A stretch of 64,000 bases of DNA from Bacillota bacterium (GCA_023436065.1 JAEZKU010000038.1:22062-86061); one strand, 5' to 3'; counted from the stretch's first letter, positions 1 through 9,812 are shown. Numbers and translations: made by a program. The notes: generated by a model not told the origin, from the letters alone.

Positions 1-559
1 AGATGGCAAGTGAAAATGCACCGATGAAAAAGGCCTGTAAGTTGATTGTCGAGAAGCTCTCAAAGCATGCCAGCAGCTTCTCCAGCGTCTCGACAGGCTT
101 TGTATGAAAGGTAAGTCCAAAGAAATCCTTAATCTGTCCTATAAAAATTGTAACCGCAATACCCAGTGTAAATCCTGTTGTAATTGTATATGGAATGAAT
201 TTCAGCAGTCGCCCGAATTTCAGAAATCCCATTAAAATCAGGAGGATACCCGCCATGATGGTTGCTACGGCCAACCCCTTCATGCCTTCCTTTGCTACGA
301 TACCGGCTACAATCGTTGCAAACGCTGCAGTCGGTCCAGAGATCTGGACTCTGCTGCCTCCCAGAAACGATATCACAAACCCGGCTACGATTGCTGTGTA
401 TAGTCCCTTCTCGGGTGTTACACCGGATGCCAGTGCCAGCGCGATCGACAAAGGCAACGCTATGATTGCTACAATGATACCGGCTACTATATCCTTAATC
501 AATTGTTGTTTCGAATATGTTTTCATAACAGAAAACAATTTCGGTTTCAGTTTCTCCAT
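1..559 (-). CDS. SulP-family anion permease (5' part only; 3' end outside window)
   Basis: This is the N-terminal 186 residues of a membrane permease of the SulP/SLC26 family, which moves sulfate, bicarbonate or other anions across the cytoplasmic membrane. Reading the minus strand from the ATG at 559 gives a short basic start, then a hydrophobic segment around DIVAGIIVAIIALP, the PEKGLYTAIVAGF stretch and SGPTAAFATIVAGIVA. All are typical of the conserved SulP N-terminal half, in which sulfate or anion binding residues lie. A GGAGGATGAAA ribosome site precedes the ATG. The STAS domain expected at the C-terminus would lie beyond base 1. The gene is divergent from the FtsH-like gene. The substrate cannot be told from this fragment. 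Confidence 0.85.
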   Translation of the reverse strand, partial: MEKLKPKLFSVMKTYSKQQLIKDIVAGIIVAIIALPLSIALALASGVTPEKGLYTAIVAGFVISFLGGSRVQISGPTAAFATIVAGIVAKEGMKGLAVATIMAGILLILMGFLKFGRLLKFIPYTITTGFTLGIAVTIFIGQIKDFFGLTFHTKPVETLEKLLACFESFSTINLQAFFIGAFSLAI

Positions 560-595
560 TTTCATCCTCCAAATCAGTATCATATCCAATAAAAC

Positions 596-624
596 ATCAT
601 ATGCCTGTTGCTTATGTTTTTCAA
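596..624 (-). promoter_or_regulatory. Sigma-A type promoter of the SulP gene
   Basis: On the minus strand TTGAAA (619-624) is followed after 17 bases by TATGAT (596-601). It lies about 40 bases upstream of the permease ATG. Spacing is ideal and both hexamers are close to consensus. Confidence 0.5.
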
Positions 625-768
625 GTATTTATTATAAAATATTAAATTTTCGCTAAAATCCCCAAAATCCATAGCTTTTCGCGGTGTAATAAGGCAATCC
701 TGCCATTATTTTTGCATGGATATTTTCTGTATATCTGATACAATAAAAGCATAATTATGTAAACCTTT

Positions 769-815
769 GTCACATCATTCTGCAGAGTCTCAATGCCGGC
801 AGTCACTGATGTGAC
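769..815 (+). repeat. 9-bp perfect inverted repeat upstream of the FtsH-like gene
   Basis: GTCACATCA at 769-777 and its exact complement TGATGTGAC at 807-815 flank a 29-base spacer. The right arm ends about 20 bases before the start codon and just before the GGAGG ribosome site at 824-828. It could be a regulator dyad or an mRNA hairpin that affects access to the ribosome site. No U-run follows, so it is not a typical terminator. Confidence 0.4.
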
Positions 816-835
816 TTCATTTTGGAGGTCAGTTC

Positions 836-2566
836 ATGAAAAATAAGCTTATTCTTCTATTAACAGGTCTTGGAATTCTGGGAATGGCCCTTTTAGGCTA
901 TTTTGCATTCAGGCAAACCAATACTGATATGACTTATAACAGCTTCCTTCAGGCAGTGGAGAATCAGCAGGTGCAGGAGGTCATACTGACTCCGGATTCA
1001 GATACCTTTACCGCAACCCTAAAGCCGGATTCCCATGTAATCTATTCTATTCCCAATCCAAAGACAGAGAACTTCACGGAATATCTTCTGCTTCATGGCA
1101 TCAATGTCACCACCGGTCGGGAAAGCATTCCGATGACACTCTTTAAGGTACTGGCAGTCGGGCTGGTGATCGGCGGAGTCCTTTGGTTCATAAGAAATGG
1201 TGGAAACAACGGCAATCTTGTCAAGGATGCGAATAGAAAGAAAAAGCTGAAGGCCAAAGAGGATTCGGTTGTTACACTCGCTCAGGTAGCCGGAAATGCA
1301 GAAGCCAAGTCCATGGTGGAGGACATCATAGCCTTTATCAAGGATCCTGATAAATATGCCCAAGTAGGTGCCCGTATGCCAAAGGGACTGCTGCTGTATG
1401 GCCCTCCCGGAACCGGTAAGACCTTGATGGCGAAAGCAATCGCCGGTGAAGCAAATGTCCCCTTTTATGCCATGAGCGGCTCCGACTTTGTCCAGATGTA
1501 TGTCGGTGTCGGAGCGAGTCGTATTCGCAGTCTGTTTAATAAAGCAAAGAAAAGTGAGAAGGCAGTCATCTTTATCGATGAAATTGATGCAATCGGCAAG
1601 AAGCGTGCCCGAAATGTCTCAGCAAGCAACGACGAAAGAGATCAGACGCTGAACGCTCTGCTGACCGAGATGTCCGGTTTCAGTGACAATCAGGGAATTC
1701 TGGTCATCGGGGCCACCAATCGGTTGGATACTCTGGATGAGGCCCTGCTCCGTCCGGGTCGATTCGATCGGCATATCGAAATAGGTCTTCCGGATATCAA
1801 TGCCCGTAAACATATCCTATCCCTCTATGCAGACAAAAAACCGATTGCTGATGATGTGGATCTGAAGGAACTGGCAAAATCAACTGTCTGTTTCAGCGGT
1901 GCCATGCTCGAAAACCTTCTGAATGAAGCCGCTATTCTTGCTGCGAACGAACAGAATACGGTTATTCATAAATCTCATATTGATAAAGCCTTTTATACCG
2001 TAATTGCCGGAGCCCCAAAACAAGACCGCAGCTACATCACTGAGCTGGATCGAAAAATCACAGCCTATCATGAATCCGGACATGCTTTGGCAACAAAGCT
2101 TTGGCTGCCCGAGCATGATATTTCCAAGGTTACCATCATACCGAGCGTTCGTGGAGCAGGGGGCTTTAACCTCACTATCCCGAGAGATACCCTGTTCCAG
2201 AATAAGCGCCAGCTTAGGGCAAATATCCAGGTTTTTCTTGCAGGGCGTGCCGCCGAAGAAATAATCTTCGGTGAGGAGGAGATCACAACCGGTGCAAGCA
2301 ACGATATCCAAAAAGCTTCACAGCTGACAGTGGACTATATCAATAAATTCGGAATGGATGAAGAAATGGGTCTCTTCAGTACGGAGGTACTGGGTGAGAA
2401 TCACGATGCGAGACTGGTGGAGCAATGCAGATTGATGCTGAATACACTTTATTCAGAAACGATTGGGCAGCTTCGCAATAACCTTCCATTTTTGGAGGCA
2501 ATCGCCGCAGAGCTTTTAGAACAGGAAACTTTAAATGGAACAGATCTGGATCGCATCTGCAGCTGA
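836..2566 (+). CDS. FtsH-like membrane AAA+ zinc metalloprotease
   Basis: ATP-driven membrane protease of the FtsH family, which extracts and degrades membrane and short-lived cytosolic proteins. A first membrane segment covers about residues 5-24, an outside domain about 30-100, and a second membrane segment about 105-122. The AAA+ domain has Walker A GPPGTGKT at 189-196, Walker B VIFIDEID and the RPGRFDRHIEI second region of homology. The M41 zinc motif HESGH is at 412-416, and the third zinc ligand is probably the Asp of TGASND. At 576 residues it is shorter than housekeeping FtsH (about 600-650), lacking a long C-terminal tail. It is therefore perhaps an extra paralogue rather than the main FtsH. 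It is preceded by GGAGG at a good distance and stands alone. Confidence 0.9.
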   Translation: MKNKLILLLTGLGILGMALLGYFAFRQTNTDMTYNSFLQAVENQQVQEVILTPDSDTFTATLKPDSHVIYSIPNPKTENFTEYLLLHGINVTTGRESIPMTLFKVLAVGLVIGGVLWFIRNGGNNGNLVKDANRKKKLKAKEDSVVTLAQVAGNAEAKSMVEDIIAFIKDPDKYAQVGARMPKGLLLYGPPGTGKTLMAKAIAGEANVPFYAMSGSDFVQMYVGVGASRIRSLFNKAKKSEKAVIFIDEIDAIGKKRARNVSASNDERDQTLNALLTEMSGFSDNQGILVIGATNRLDTLDEALLRPGRFDRHIEIGLPDINARKHILSLYADKKPIADDVDLKELAKSTVCFSGAMLENLLNEAAILAANEQNTVIHKSHIDKAFYTVIAGAPKQDRSYITELDRKITAYHESGHALATKLWLPEHDISKVTIIPSVRGAGGFNLTIPRDTLFQNKRQLRANIQVFLAGRAAEEIIFGEEEITTGASNDIQKASQLTVDYINKFGMDEEMGLFSTEVLGENHDARLVEQCRLMLNTLYSETIGQLRNNLPFLEAIAAELLEQETLNGTDLDRICS

Positions 2567-2603
2567 TGGATTGAAACGAGGCTGTTTCAAAATATAAAAA
2601 CAA

Positions 2604-2657
2604 CAGAGGCCGGAGCAATAGGCATCCCTCACACACTGCCTATTGCTTCGGCCTCTG
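2604..2657 (-). terminator. Rho-independent terminator of the LTA-synthase-like gene
   Basis: Arms of 21 bases (2604-2624 and 2637-2657) pair with a single G-U, around a 12-base loop. Read on the minus strand, the stem is followed by TTGTTTTTATATTTT. It sits 44 bases after the minus-strand stop codon at 2701. On the plus strand no T-run follows, though the stem may still block read-through from the FtsH-like gene. Confidence 0.8.
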
Positions 2658-2700
2658 CTGTCGGTAGATATTTAGAAGCAGTCCCGCTTTGCTTTCAAAT

Positions 2701-4695
2701 CTAGCGTTTCTCTTCTATGTAATAGTACTCTGACAGTTTGCCCTCCTTATGAAGCGCCGCATTATATCCAACACTACGGTAATCCTGAACCCTTTCGGTA
2801 TAAGGAGTCTGTTCGGTAAACTGATGGATGATGTTGTCCTTATCAATGTAAAAATGTGAATTGATTACCGGTATCTCTTGATACAGCTGAAGCAGATACT
2901 TCTGATAAGCGGTCAACTTAAGTCCTGCTGTCTTTAAAAGATAGGAGGACAGATAATTTGCGCTGATGCTGTCCACATCATCCTCAGTAATATCATAATT
3001 AGCCCAAACAAGGAACGGTACCTCATATCTCTCTTTATACACACCCTCACCAAGCTGCTTCTCCTGCTGATTGTGAAATTCAGAATATGCGACAGGCTGA
3101 TGGTCCCCAAACAGCAGAATGATTGTCGGTTCTTCAATCTCCGAGAAATAATTCACCAGAGTCTGAAAAGCCAGATCCGATTGCCGAAGCAGGCTTAAAT
3201 ACTGCTCCACCTCCGGATATCCGTCCATCTGAGTCAATCTTACCGTATCTTTATCCTCAAAGATCTGATCTCCCGAATAGCCACCATGATTTTGCATCGT
3301 AACATTGAAAACAAATAAGGGCTTGTCCTGTTCTTTGTTCTCAAATACCTCAATGATCTTCTCATAACTTGACTGATCACTGATGAACGAACGGATACGC
3401 TTAGGATCGGTAAAATCCTCCTCCGTCAGAAACTCATCAAAACCAAGTAGCGGATATACCAGATCCCGCTTATAGCCACTCCCCTGATAGGGATGGATCG
3501 CTACATTATAGTAACCCTGTGCCTTGAGTGTAGCTGCGAGGGAATCCGTCGGATCTGTGATAAATTGCTGATAGGGAACACTGTTTTGCGGCATGACTGC
3601 CATGCTGTTGCCCGTCAGGAATTCATATTCCGTATCGCTTGTAGCCCCACCGAAGACGGATACATATAACTTGCCTTGCGTAGTATTCTCCCGAAGCGTT
3701 CCGGTATAGGGATGGTAATCCATATTGGTCTGATAATCCCCCAGCATACTCAAATCGGAATATGCTTCACTCATGATCGCTATGATATTGGGCTTTGTGC
3801 TACTTTCCTCAGGCAGCTTGTAGCTGTCTTCTGCTTCTGACAGAAGCTGCTCAATCCTTTGCGTAGAATAACCTTCCGGCGCTTTTGTTTCCATCGCCTC
3901 AATATTCGCCACAAATCCAAAGGCTGTACCATAGGCACAATAGGTGTATTTCGGAGCAAAGTAGTCAATGACCTTGATCTTTGTTTTTATCAAATCCGTC
4001 TCAAAAAAAGCACTATACAAGACCACTGCAAATACGGAATATAGGGCAAAGCCCGCTAATCTTCTTATCAGGGGCTGACCTGCTTCTCTGCGTCCGAGCT
4101 TTTTTTGGCTGACCAGCATCAGAAACATAATCGCAGTGGCAACCAGAAATCCCTCCGAAAAACTGATATGATAACCCGCGGCTACGCTCATCCCGGTCTG
4201 CCAAGCCAGCAGATCGCTGGGGATAATCGGATTGCCACGGAACAGATAGACCATATAATTCACAACCGCCACCAGATAGATGAGGATGGTATTCACCAAT
4301 ACTGTCCTTCTGATGTTTGCTGTAAGTGCATAGATCAGGAAGGTAATTGCAAAGTACCAAAGCAGGTTATAGAAGCTGTATTTCGCAAACATCTCCGGAT
4401 TAAAATTGCTTACCATCATTTCCACGATCAGAAAGGAAGCCAATGGCATCAAAAACAGCAGAAAGACTCCAAACCAGGTTTGAAGTCTTTTTACAAATTT
4501 GAAATTCTTGATCTCCAGAAGATACCAGAATGTCAGAAGCATTCCGACAGCAATGAAACCAATTATCCTTCCTGCTGATCCTTCCGTCCGTCCATAGCAG
4601 CTGACTATGAGGAAAAGATCATAGAGCATCAAAAGATAGCCCGGTATGCTCTTCTTGCTTTTCCAATTTATTTTTAACGACTGTACGATTTTCAC
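2701..4695 (-). CDS. LTA-synthase-like phosphoglycerol transferase (sulfatase fold, membrane)
   Basis: Polytopic membrane protein with an outside alkaline-phosphatase/sulfatase-fold domain, as in LtaS and related enzymes that move glycerophosphate from phosphatidylglycerol onto lipoteichoic acid or other glycans. About six to seven hydrophobic segments fill the first 240 residues. The extracellular domain follows, with MSEAYSDLS at 308-316 (Glu310, a likely metal ligand), Thr352 in GGATSDTEYEFLTG as the probable nucleophile, an NHGGY motif, and GDHQPV at 530-535 (metal-binding Asp and His). The start is GTG at 4695, with AGAAGGG nine bases upstream. A strong promoter and a terminator frame it as a single-gene unit. 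Whether it makes true LTA or decorates another polymer is not shown. Confidence 0.85.
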   Translation of the reverse strand: MKIVQSLKINWKSKKSIPGYLLMLYDLFLIVSCYGRTEGSAGRIIGFIAVGMLLTFWYLLEIKNFKFVKRLQTWFGVFLLFLMPLASFLIVEMMVSNFNPEMFAKYSFYNLLWYFAITFLIYALTANIRRTVLVNTILIYLVAVVNYMVYLFRGNPIIPSDLLAWQTGMSVAAGYHISFSEGFLVATAIMFLMLVSQKKLGRREAGQPLIRRLAGFALYSVFAVVLYSAFFETDLIKTKIKVIDYFAPKYTYCAYGTAFGFVANIEAMETKAPEGYSTQRIEQLLSEAEDSYKLPEESSTKPNIIAIMSEAYSDLSMLGDYQTNMDYHPYTGTLRENTTQGKLYVSVFGGATSDTEYEFLTGNSMAVMPQNSVPYQQFITDPTDSLAATLKAQGYYNVAIHPYQGSGYKRDLVYPLLGFDEFLTEEDFTDPKRIRSFISDQSSYEKIIEVFENKEQDKPLFVFNVTMQNHGGYSGDQIFEDKDTVRLTQMDGYPEVEQYLSLLRQSDLAFQTLVNYFSEIEEPTIILLFGDHQPVAYSEFHNQQEKQLGEGVYKERYEVPFLVWANYDITEDDVDSISANYLSSYLLKTAGLKLTAYQKYLLQLYQEIPVINSHFYIDKDNIIHQFTEQTPYTERVQDYRSVGYNAALHKEGKLSEYYYIEEKR

Positions 4696-4742
4696 TGAAA
4701 TTGACCCTTCTAATATTTTATTTACTAATTATCCCTTTTCCC

Positions 4743-4772
4743 ACTATAATAGAAAGAGTCCCCAAATGTCAA
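4743..4772 (-). promoter_or_regulatory. Promoter of the LTA-synthase-like gene
   Basis: On the minus strand a perfect TTGACA (4767-4772) is followed after 18 bases by TATAGT (4743-4748), about 48 bases before the GTG start. One of the best sigma-A matches in the window. Confidence 0.7.
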
Positions 4773-4848
4773 TCACAAATCTTACCTTACCATACAGAAT
4801 AAGACAGTTCCCTGCATCCTGCCTTCCGGCCTGCATAACAGGTCAAAC

Positions 4849-5277
4849 TTATCTCACCTTCTGATAGAGTGCCTGAAGCTGTTCCATCTGTGCCGAAGTC
4901 AGTAGACCGGTAGGGGAATTCCTATCACAGGTATCCCTGTTCTCAACAATCAGTACTGTAGCAGCATGATCCAGGGTGTGGGTGTGCCAGGTTCCCTTCT
5001 TCACGTTATACAGCTTCAGAGGTTCCATGGCAATCGCATCCACCTCACCGATACTGTCCTGATTGCCTCCGGTAAACAGGATGCAATTCCCTTCCAGAAG
5101 GATAAATACCTCGTCCGTCTCATCATGCTTCTGCATGGTAGCCAGATTCTGCACCTCCAGCTCATCACAATACCTTAAAATTGCGACGCGCCATGTCCCA
5201 TAATCAATCATCGGCAGATAACCTTCTCCTTGATAGGAGCTTACCTCGATCCATTCCGTCTTCATATTCTTCTCCAT
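4849..5277 (-). CDS. Cupin-fold protein, function unknown
   Basis: Small soluble protein of 142 residues with a single cupin-like beta-barrel: HDETDEVFILLEGNC gives the first cupin motif, and KKGTWHTHTLDHAATVLIVEN the second, with His residues that could bind a metal. Ureidoglycolate-lyase-like and sugar-binding cupins share this look. It begins 41 bases after the GH94 gene ends, in the same direction, so it is probably the last gene of the beta-glucan operon. A role in handling a sugar or sensing it is possible but not shown. An in-frame ATG at 5265 with GGAG six bases upstream is a slightly better start than 5277. Confidence 0.7.
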   Translation of the reverse strand: MEKNMKTEWIEVSSYQGEGYLPMIDYGTWRVAILRYCDELEVQNLATMQKHDETDEVFILLEGNCILFTGGNQDSIGEVDAIAMEPLKLYNVKKGTWHTHTLDHAATVLIVENRDTCDRNSPTGLLTSAQMEQLQALYQKVR

Positions 5278-5318
5278 TCCGCCACCCGGTGTCGGTGCAA
5301 ATATTCTTCCTTAGTCAT

Positions 5319-8018
5319 CTATATTAAATCTACGAGTATCGTATGCTCCGGGCCCTGATCAAGTGCCTCAAGCAGCTCTCTGGCGATAACCCCTTCACCG
5401 GAAGTGTTGTCGTACTTCACTCCATCAATGAAAATGTCCCCGATGCGATAGGTGCCATACTCCTTAGCAGCCTTGTTCCTATATATAATATTCAGGCTGC
5501 GGTCAGCAAAAACCAAGGAAACACCGGCCTGTTGCCGGCTGTCAAATTGCTCAGTCACAAGCTTAGGTTCCAGCACCAGATTACCCATACTTCCCTTGAC
5601 ACCGAACATTTCTGTCAGCACGGTCAGCAAGAGCCAGCTGGCGGAACCTGTAAGGTAATGGTACATCCCCCTGCCGTTATCCCCGATATATTCCGGAATA
5701 CCGGGATATATTTTACTTTTCAAAAAATCACTGCAATGCTCGAATAAGGTTTGGATTGCTCTGAAGCCTTCTAAAACGAAGCCCCGCTGATAAAGTGCAT
5801 TGGCATACATGACCGCCATATGGGCAAAAACAGCACCATTTTCCTTATGACCATATGCAAAGCCAAACATTCTCCCCAGGTCATCCTTTACTTCTCCAAA
5901 GTTCGTGTTCAGCCTATAACCGCCGACGGTGTCGTCATACAGGTAGACATTCGCAGCTTTGATGATTTTCTCTGTTTGCTCCTGTGTAGCAGTCCCTGAC
6001 ATAATGGTAAAGACCTGACCGGTCAGTATCATTCTGACACCCTGCTCGAAATCGCCCTCTACTCTGCGTCCGTGATTATCATAATAGCTATTGTACCAGG
6101 AATGTCCGTCCTGATTGGTGAGCCATTCCGTTTTTCTGATATGCTCCCTGATCCAGGCTGCCTTCCTGCGAAGGTTCTTAGCAAGCTCTTCACAGCTGAT
6201 CTCATGCTTTTCACCGGAGACCTTGCTTCGCAGTTGGTCACAATAGGTTCTGAGGATCTTCTGCTTTTCAGTGATATTCTCATAAAGAGCCGGGTCATCT
6301 GATAGCATCAGTTCAAGCTCCTTTAGCAGGGGTAGCTTACGGATACCCTTCTCTTCCAGCTTTATAATCAACTCTGCCAATTGCTCAAGATTACTGCCAT
6401 ATAAAGCTGTAAAGGCAACACTTTCTCCGCGCTCCTTTGCCATGTCCAGTGCATCATTCCAATCCGCTCCGCGAAGTCTGATATGATTATGCTCTCCTAC
6501 ATCATAAAAGGCTGTCAGATTCTCGATCAGGATATGTTCCAGGATACTACCCTGATATTCTTGGCCGTTCTTGGTTCTGACACGGTTCCCGTCCTCCGGT
6601 CTCCAGAGAGTGTCCTTCTCTTCTCCTCTAACCGCCTGCGGATCCTTAAAATAGTAGTTCTCCTGCAACAGAATCTCAAGATCACCGCTTTGCTCAATAT
6701 AAAATTTGGTAGTAATAAACGGCCATGCCCCATGATCCATCCAGACTCTTGTGATATTATTCCGGTCGGCAATGAACTCTCCCTGACCCGACCCTATAAT
6801 AGTCGCATTGGTTCCGTCCATACGGACGCCACCGTAATTGCTGATTAACATATCCTTCACACCGGAGGGATTCATAATCAGGAGTGCCAGACAGTCCTGC
6901 CACAGATCGCGCCATCCTCTGCCACCCCTGCCGTAATCATGATGTGGCAGAAACGAACAACCGTAGATTCTTCGAAGCATCGGCTGGAAATTCACCCAGT
7001 ACATCCAGGCATCAAATTGTTCGGAGCCGGTATGATATGACACATTGATCTTTTCTTCCCAATAAGCCTTCGTAGCATCCAGGGCTTCCAGGCAGGCTGC
7101 TGCAGTCCTGTATTTCTTCACAGCATCGGACAGCTGCTCAACAGAGCTGCCGTAACCGAGGACAAGAATATAGGTCTTCTCCTCTCCCGGCGCCATCGAC
7201 GTCTTCTGAAAACAGATACCACCCAGGGCTTCGTAACCGTCCTTCTTTGTGCCTGCACCAACCGGTGTACTGCCGGTCAGAATCGCCTTCGGATTCTCAA
7301 AGGATCCGCCCTCTCCGATAAACTCTTCCACTACCGGATAAAATCCGACCGGTGCACTGCCATCCTCTTCACTGCCGAACACTCCGTATACCACGGTGTT
7401 CTTCTGATGACCCCGCTCGTCAAAGGTCAGCGTAGGATTAAGACTCACACCGTATTCGGTGGTTTCGATTCGATGAAGCAACGAGGTTACATTGCGATGG
7501 TCTCTGATATTGTCGGCAGAACGACCGTAAAGCGGTATCGCAGCCACAGGCTCGACTGTAATCGTCTCCTTGCCGATATTCTTCAGGGTCACCAGCATCA
7601 GCTCGACACTGTCCTTGTTGCAGGGCACGAAGGAAATGATATCAGAACGGATTCCTTCCTTATGATTGCTGCGTGTCAGCTGATGCCACATCACTCCTGC
7701 AGTCAGCTTTGTCTCCTCCTTCTCAGCTGTAAAACGCTTCGCTTCCTGTGCAGCGGACATTCCTGTCGCAGACCAGACCTTCCCCCCCTGCAGTCTGCAC
7801 CAGAAATTTCTCGTGGATTTGTTATTATGCAGATCCTCGCTGCTAACCGGTGCCAGCAGGAAAGTATTCTGTCCCATCTTGCTGTCGCCTCCGAGTGTCG
7901 GTGTCACACTACTCATAACACCGCTTTCGTTCGCAATCGGAAAGTATAGGTAGCTGGTCATCTCCGGATTCTCTAATTCAAATACTCCCTTATCATCTAA
8001 ATATCTGTACCCCTTCAT
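5319..8018 (-). CDS. GH94 glycoside phosphorylase, probably laminaribiose type
   Basis: Cytosolic inverting phosphorylase that would split a beta-glucosyl disaccharide with phosphate to give alpha-glucose-1-phosphate and a free sugar, saving ATP. The 899 residues have the family order: an N-terminal beta-sandwich (about 1-290) with the SYLYFPIANE and SRNFW-like (STRNFW) stretches, a helical linker, and an alpha6/alpha6 barrel. In the barrel GADWNDALDMA places the expected catalytic acid in the DWND motif (Asp519/Asp522). HDYGRGGRGWRDLWQD is another GH94 signature. The length of about 900 and the sequence style fit laminaribiose phosphorylases better than cellobiose phosphorylases (about 810), an assignment from memory rather than alignment. 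It starts immediately after the GH2 stop codon, so translation is probably coupled. Confidence 0.85.
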   Translation of the reverse strand: MKGYRYLDDKGVFELENPEMTSYLYFPIANESGVMSSVTPTLGGDSKMGQNTFLLAPVSSEDLHNNKSTRNFWCRLQGGKVWSATGMSAAQEAKRFTAEKEETKLTAGVMWHQLTRSNHKEGIRSDIISFVPCNKDSVELMLVTLKNIGKETITVEPVAAIPLYGRSADNIRDHRNVTSLLHRIETTEYGVSLNPTLTFDERGHQKNTVVYGVFGSEEDGSAPVGFYPVVEEFIGEGGSFENPKAILTGSTPVGAGTKKDGYEALGGICFQKTSMAPGEEKTYILVLGYGSSVEQLSDAVKKYRTAAACLEALDATKAYWEEKINVSYHTGSEQFDAWMYWVNFQPMLRRIYGCSFLPHHDYGRGGRGWRDLWQDCLALLIMNPSGVKDMLISNYGGVRMDGTNATIIGSGQGEFIADRNNITRVWMDHGAWPFITTKFYIEQSGDLEILLQENYYFKDPQAVRGEEKDTLWRPEDGNRVRTKNGQEYQGSILEHILIENLTAFYDVGEHNHIRLRGADWNDALDMAKERGESVAFTALYGSNLEQLAELIIKLEEKGIRKLPLLKELELMLSDDPALYENITEKQKILRTYCDQLRSKVSGEKHEISCEELAKNLRRKAAWIREHIRKTEWLTNQDGHSWYNSYYDNHGRRVEGDFEQGVRMILTGQVFTIMSGTATQEQTEKIIKAANVYLYDDTVGGYRLNTNFGEVKDDLGRMFGFAYGHKENGAVFAHMAVMYANALYQRGFVLEGFRAIQTLFEHCSDFLKSKIYPGIPEYIGDNGRGMYHYLTGSASWLLLTVLTEMFGVKGSMGNLVLEPKLVTEQFDSRQQAGVSLVFADRSLNIIYRNKAAKEYGTYRIGDIFIDGVKYDNTSGEGVIARELLEALDQGPEHTILVDLI

Positions 8019-9812
8019 TTATATCCTCCATTTCATATCCTTTAAGCTTTCGACTTTACATATCTCTCTGTCATAGGTCAGTAGCCCGTTCACCTCATCC
8101 TCTACATCGGTTAGCTGAGTATAAACCACTGCGGAAAGACCGGACCTTACAAGCCTTCTAAGCTCCTCCCGATAGAGCTTTTGAAATGCTGTATCGAACT
8201 CCTCTGTGTTTTTGAAAACCTTATATCCGTAAATCTTCCAGGAAAAGGAGTGGTTCTTGATGTAACAGGCATACCCTCCGATTTCCGAGAAGATCACAGG
8301 TCGCTTCCTTCGATGAACCTTCAGGGGATGGAAGTAATTATGGATGCTTTCAAAATCACCGATCCGCTGATCGAACCATCCACTGGCATGGTCGATCAGT
8401 CTGGTCGCATCCAACTCCTTTATCCTCTTATAGGCTTCCTTTGCATCAAATTGTCCCCAGCCTTCATTGAAGGGAACCCAGCAGGCTATACATGGACAAT
8501 TATATAGAAGCTCTACCGTCTCCTTACATTCCATGCTCCATTCCCGTCTGCCCTGCTCCGAACTCCGGCCAAGCAGTCCATAATGCTTGTCGCTGATCCT
8601 CGCCGCAAGCTTTGGAAGGATCGTCGGCAGATAATTCACCACGAAAAGGCTGTATGCATCCCCGCCATTCACCATGTCCTGCCATACGATGACGCCCAGC
8701 CTGTCACAATGGTAATACCATCGCAGTGGTTCAATCTTGATGTGCTTACGCAGCATATTGAAACCAAGGCTTTTTGCCATGGTGATATCATAAATCATGG
8801 CCTCATCACTCGGCGGAGTATAGAGTCCGTCCGGCCAGTAGCCCTGATCCAGGAGTCCATTCTGAAAGTAAGGCTTTCCATTCAAGAATATCCGAAGTCT
8901 GCCATTCTTATCAGGTCCGATCGAAAAATTTCGCATGGCAAAATAACTCTCAACCCGGTCCTTTCCTACAGTAATGGCCAAATCATATAAAAAGGGGTCC
9001 TCAGGGCTCCAGTATCTGAAATTCTCCAGCTTCACGGTAAAAGCGGGCTTCTCGGAGGAGATTGTCTGCAGGATGCGTCCATGTTCCAGAATCACAGCCT
9101 GATAAAGGTTTCCTCCACCATGCCGGTGATTCATATTAACCTGTATATGTATTTCCCCTTTTGCGGTATCCGGTGTCAGTTTCAGGGACTCTATATAATA
9201 CTCTGGTACCCATTCATACCATACCGTCTGCCAGATTCCGCTCTGTGCCGTATAGAACATACCTCCACGGTTAAGCGTCTGTTTGCCCCTGCTGTGATAA
9301 GAGGTATCACTGACATCCACCACCTTCAGTGTCAGTATATTCTCCCCTTCCTCTATATCCCCGGTGATGTCTATGGAGAAAGGAAGATAGCCTCCGGTAT
9401 GCTCTGCTACCTTCTGATCATTGATGTATATCTCGCAGCTTTGATCCACTGCTCCGAAATGCAACAGCAATCGTTTTCCGGGAAGCCTATGTTCCACCGG
9501 CAAGGCTCTTTGATACCATAGGAATTCATCAGGCTTTAATTGACGGCTGACCCCTGATAATATACTTTCCGGAGAGAATGGAACAATGATTCGTCCGTCG
9601 AACCGATCCGGTTTCCTCCCCTCCTTAGTGATATCGTAATCCCAGTAACCATTTAATGTTACATACCTGTCTCTTCGAAGCTGTGGTCTTGGATACTCCG
9701 TGAGAACATTTCCCGGATCAAGCTCCCTTCCCCATCTGGTGATCAGTTGATTATTTTCTCCCTGCACCTTGTCCTTGAACAATAAGGTCCTAACCGCATC
9801 CTTCAGATTCAT
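8019..9812 (-). CDS. GH2 family beta-glycosidase, intracellular
   Basis: Retaining exo-beta-glycosidase of family GH2. A sugar-binding jelly roll lies at about 40-190 (LNGYWDYDI, IYINDQKVAEHTGGYLPF), then an Ig-like domain and a TIM barrel. In the barrel VPFNEGWGQFD places the acid/base Glu450 and IFSEIGGYAC the nucleophile Glu510. There is no signal peptide, so it works in the cytosol on imported sugars. At 597 residues it is close to beta-glucuronidase and short GH2 enzymes. The actual sugar (glucose, galactose, mannose, uronic acid) cannot be read from the sequence. Its stop codon abuts the GH94 start, and it follows the GH30 gene by 75 bases, which argues for joint action on beta-linked gluco-oligosaccharides. 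Confidence 0.85.
   Translation of the reverse strand: MNLKDAVRTLLFKDKVQGENNQLITRWGRELDPGNVLTEYPRPQLRRDRYVTLNGYWDYDITKEGRKPDRFDGRIIVPFSPESILSGVSRQLKPDEFLWYQRALPVEHRLPGKRLLLHFGAVDQSCEIYINDQKVAEHTGGYLPFSIDITGDIEEGENILTLKVVDVSDTSYHSRGKQTLNRGGMFYTAQSGIWQTVWYEWVPEYYIESLKLTPDTAKGEIHIQVNMNHRHGGGNLYQAVILEHGRILQTISSEKPAFTVKLENFRYWSPEDPFLYDLAITVGKDRVESYFAMRNFSIGPDKNGRLRIFLNGKPYFQNGLLDQGYWPDGLYTPPSDEAMIYDITMAKSLGFNMLRKHIKIEPLRWYYHCDRLGVIVWQDMVNGGDAYSLFVVNYLPTILPKLAARISDKHYGLLGRSSEQGRREWSMECKETVELLYNCPCIACWVPFNEGWGQFDAKEAYKRIKELDATRLIDHASGWFDQRIGDFESIHNYFHPLKVHRRKRPVIFSEIGGYACYIKNHSFSWKIYGYKVFKNTEEFDTAFQKLYREELRRLVRSGLSAVVYTQLTDVEDEVNGLLTYDREICKVESLKDMKWRI

Noticed and set aside
195..656. Plus-strand open frame of 153 codons
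   Set aside because: It is the complement of the SulP permease gene, whose minus-strand reading has membrane segments, a ribosome site and a promoter.
712..744. Promoter TTGCAT ... TACAAT before the FtsH-like gene
   Set aside because: Spacing is 21 bases, too long for a sigma-A promoter.
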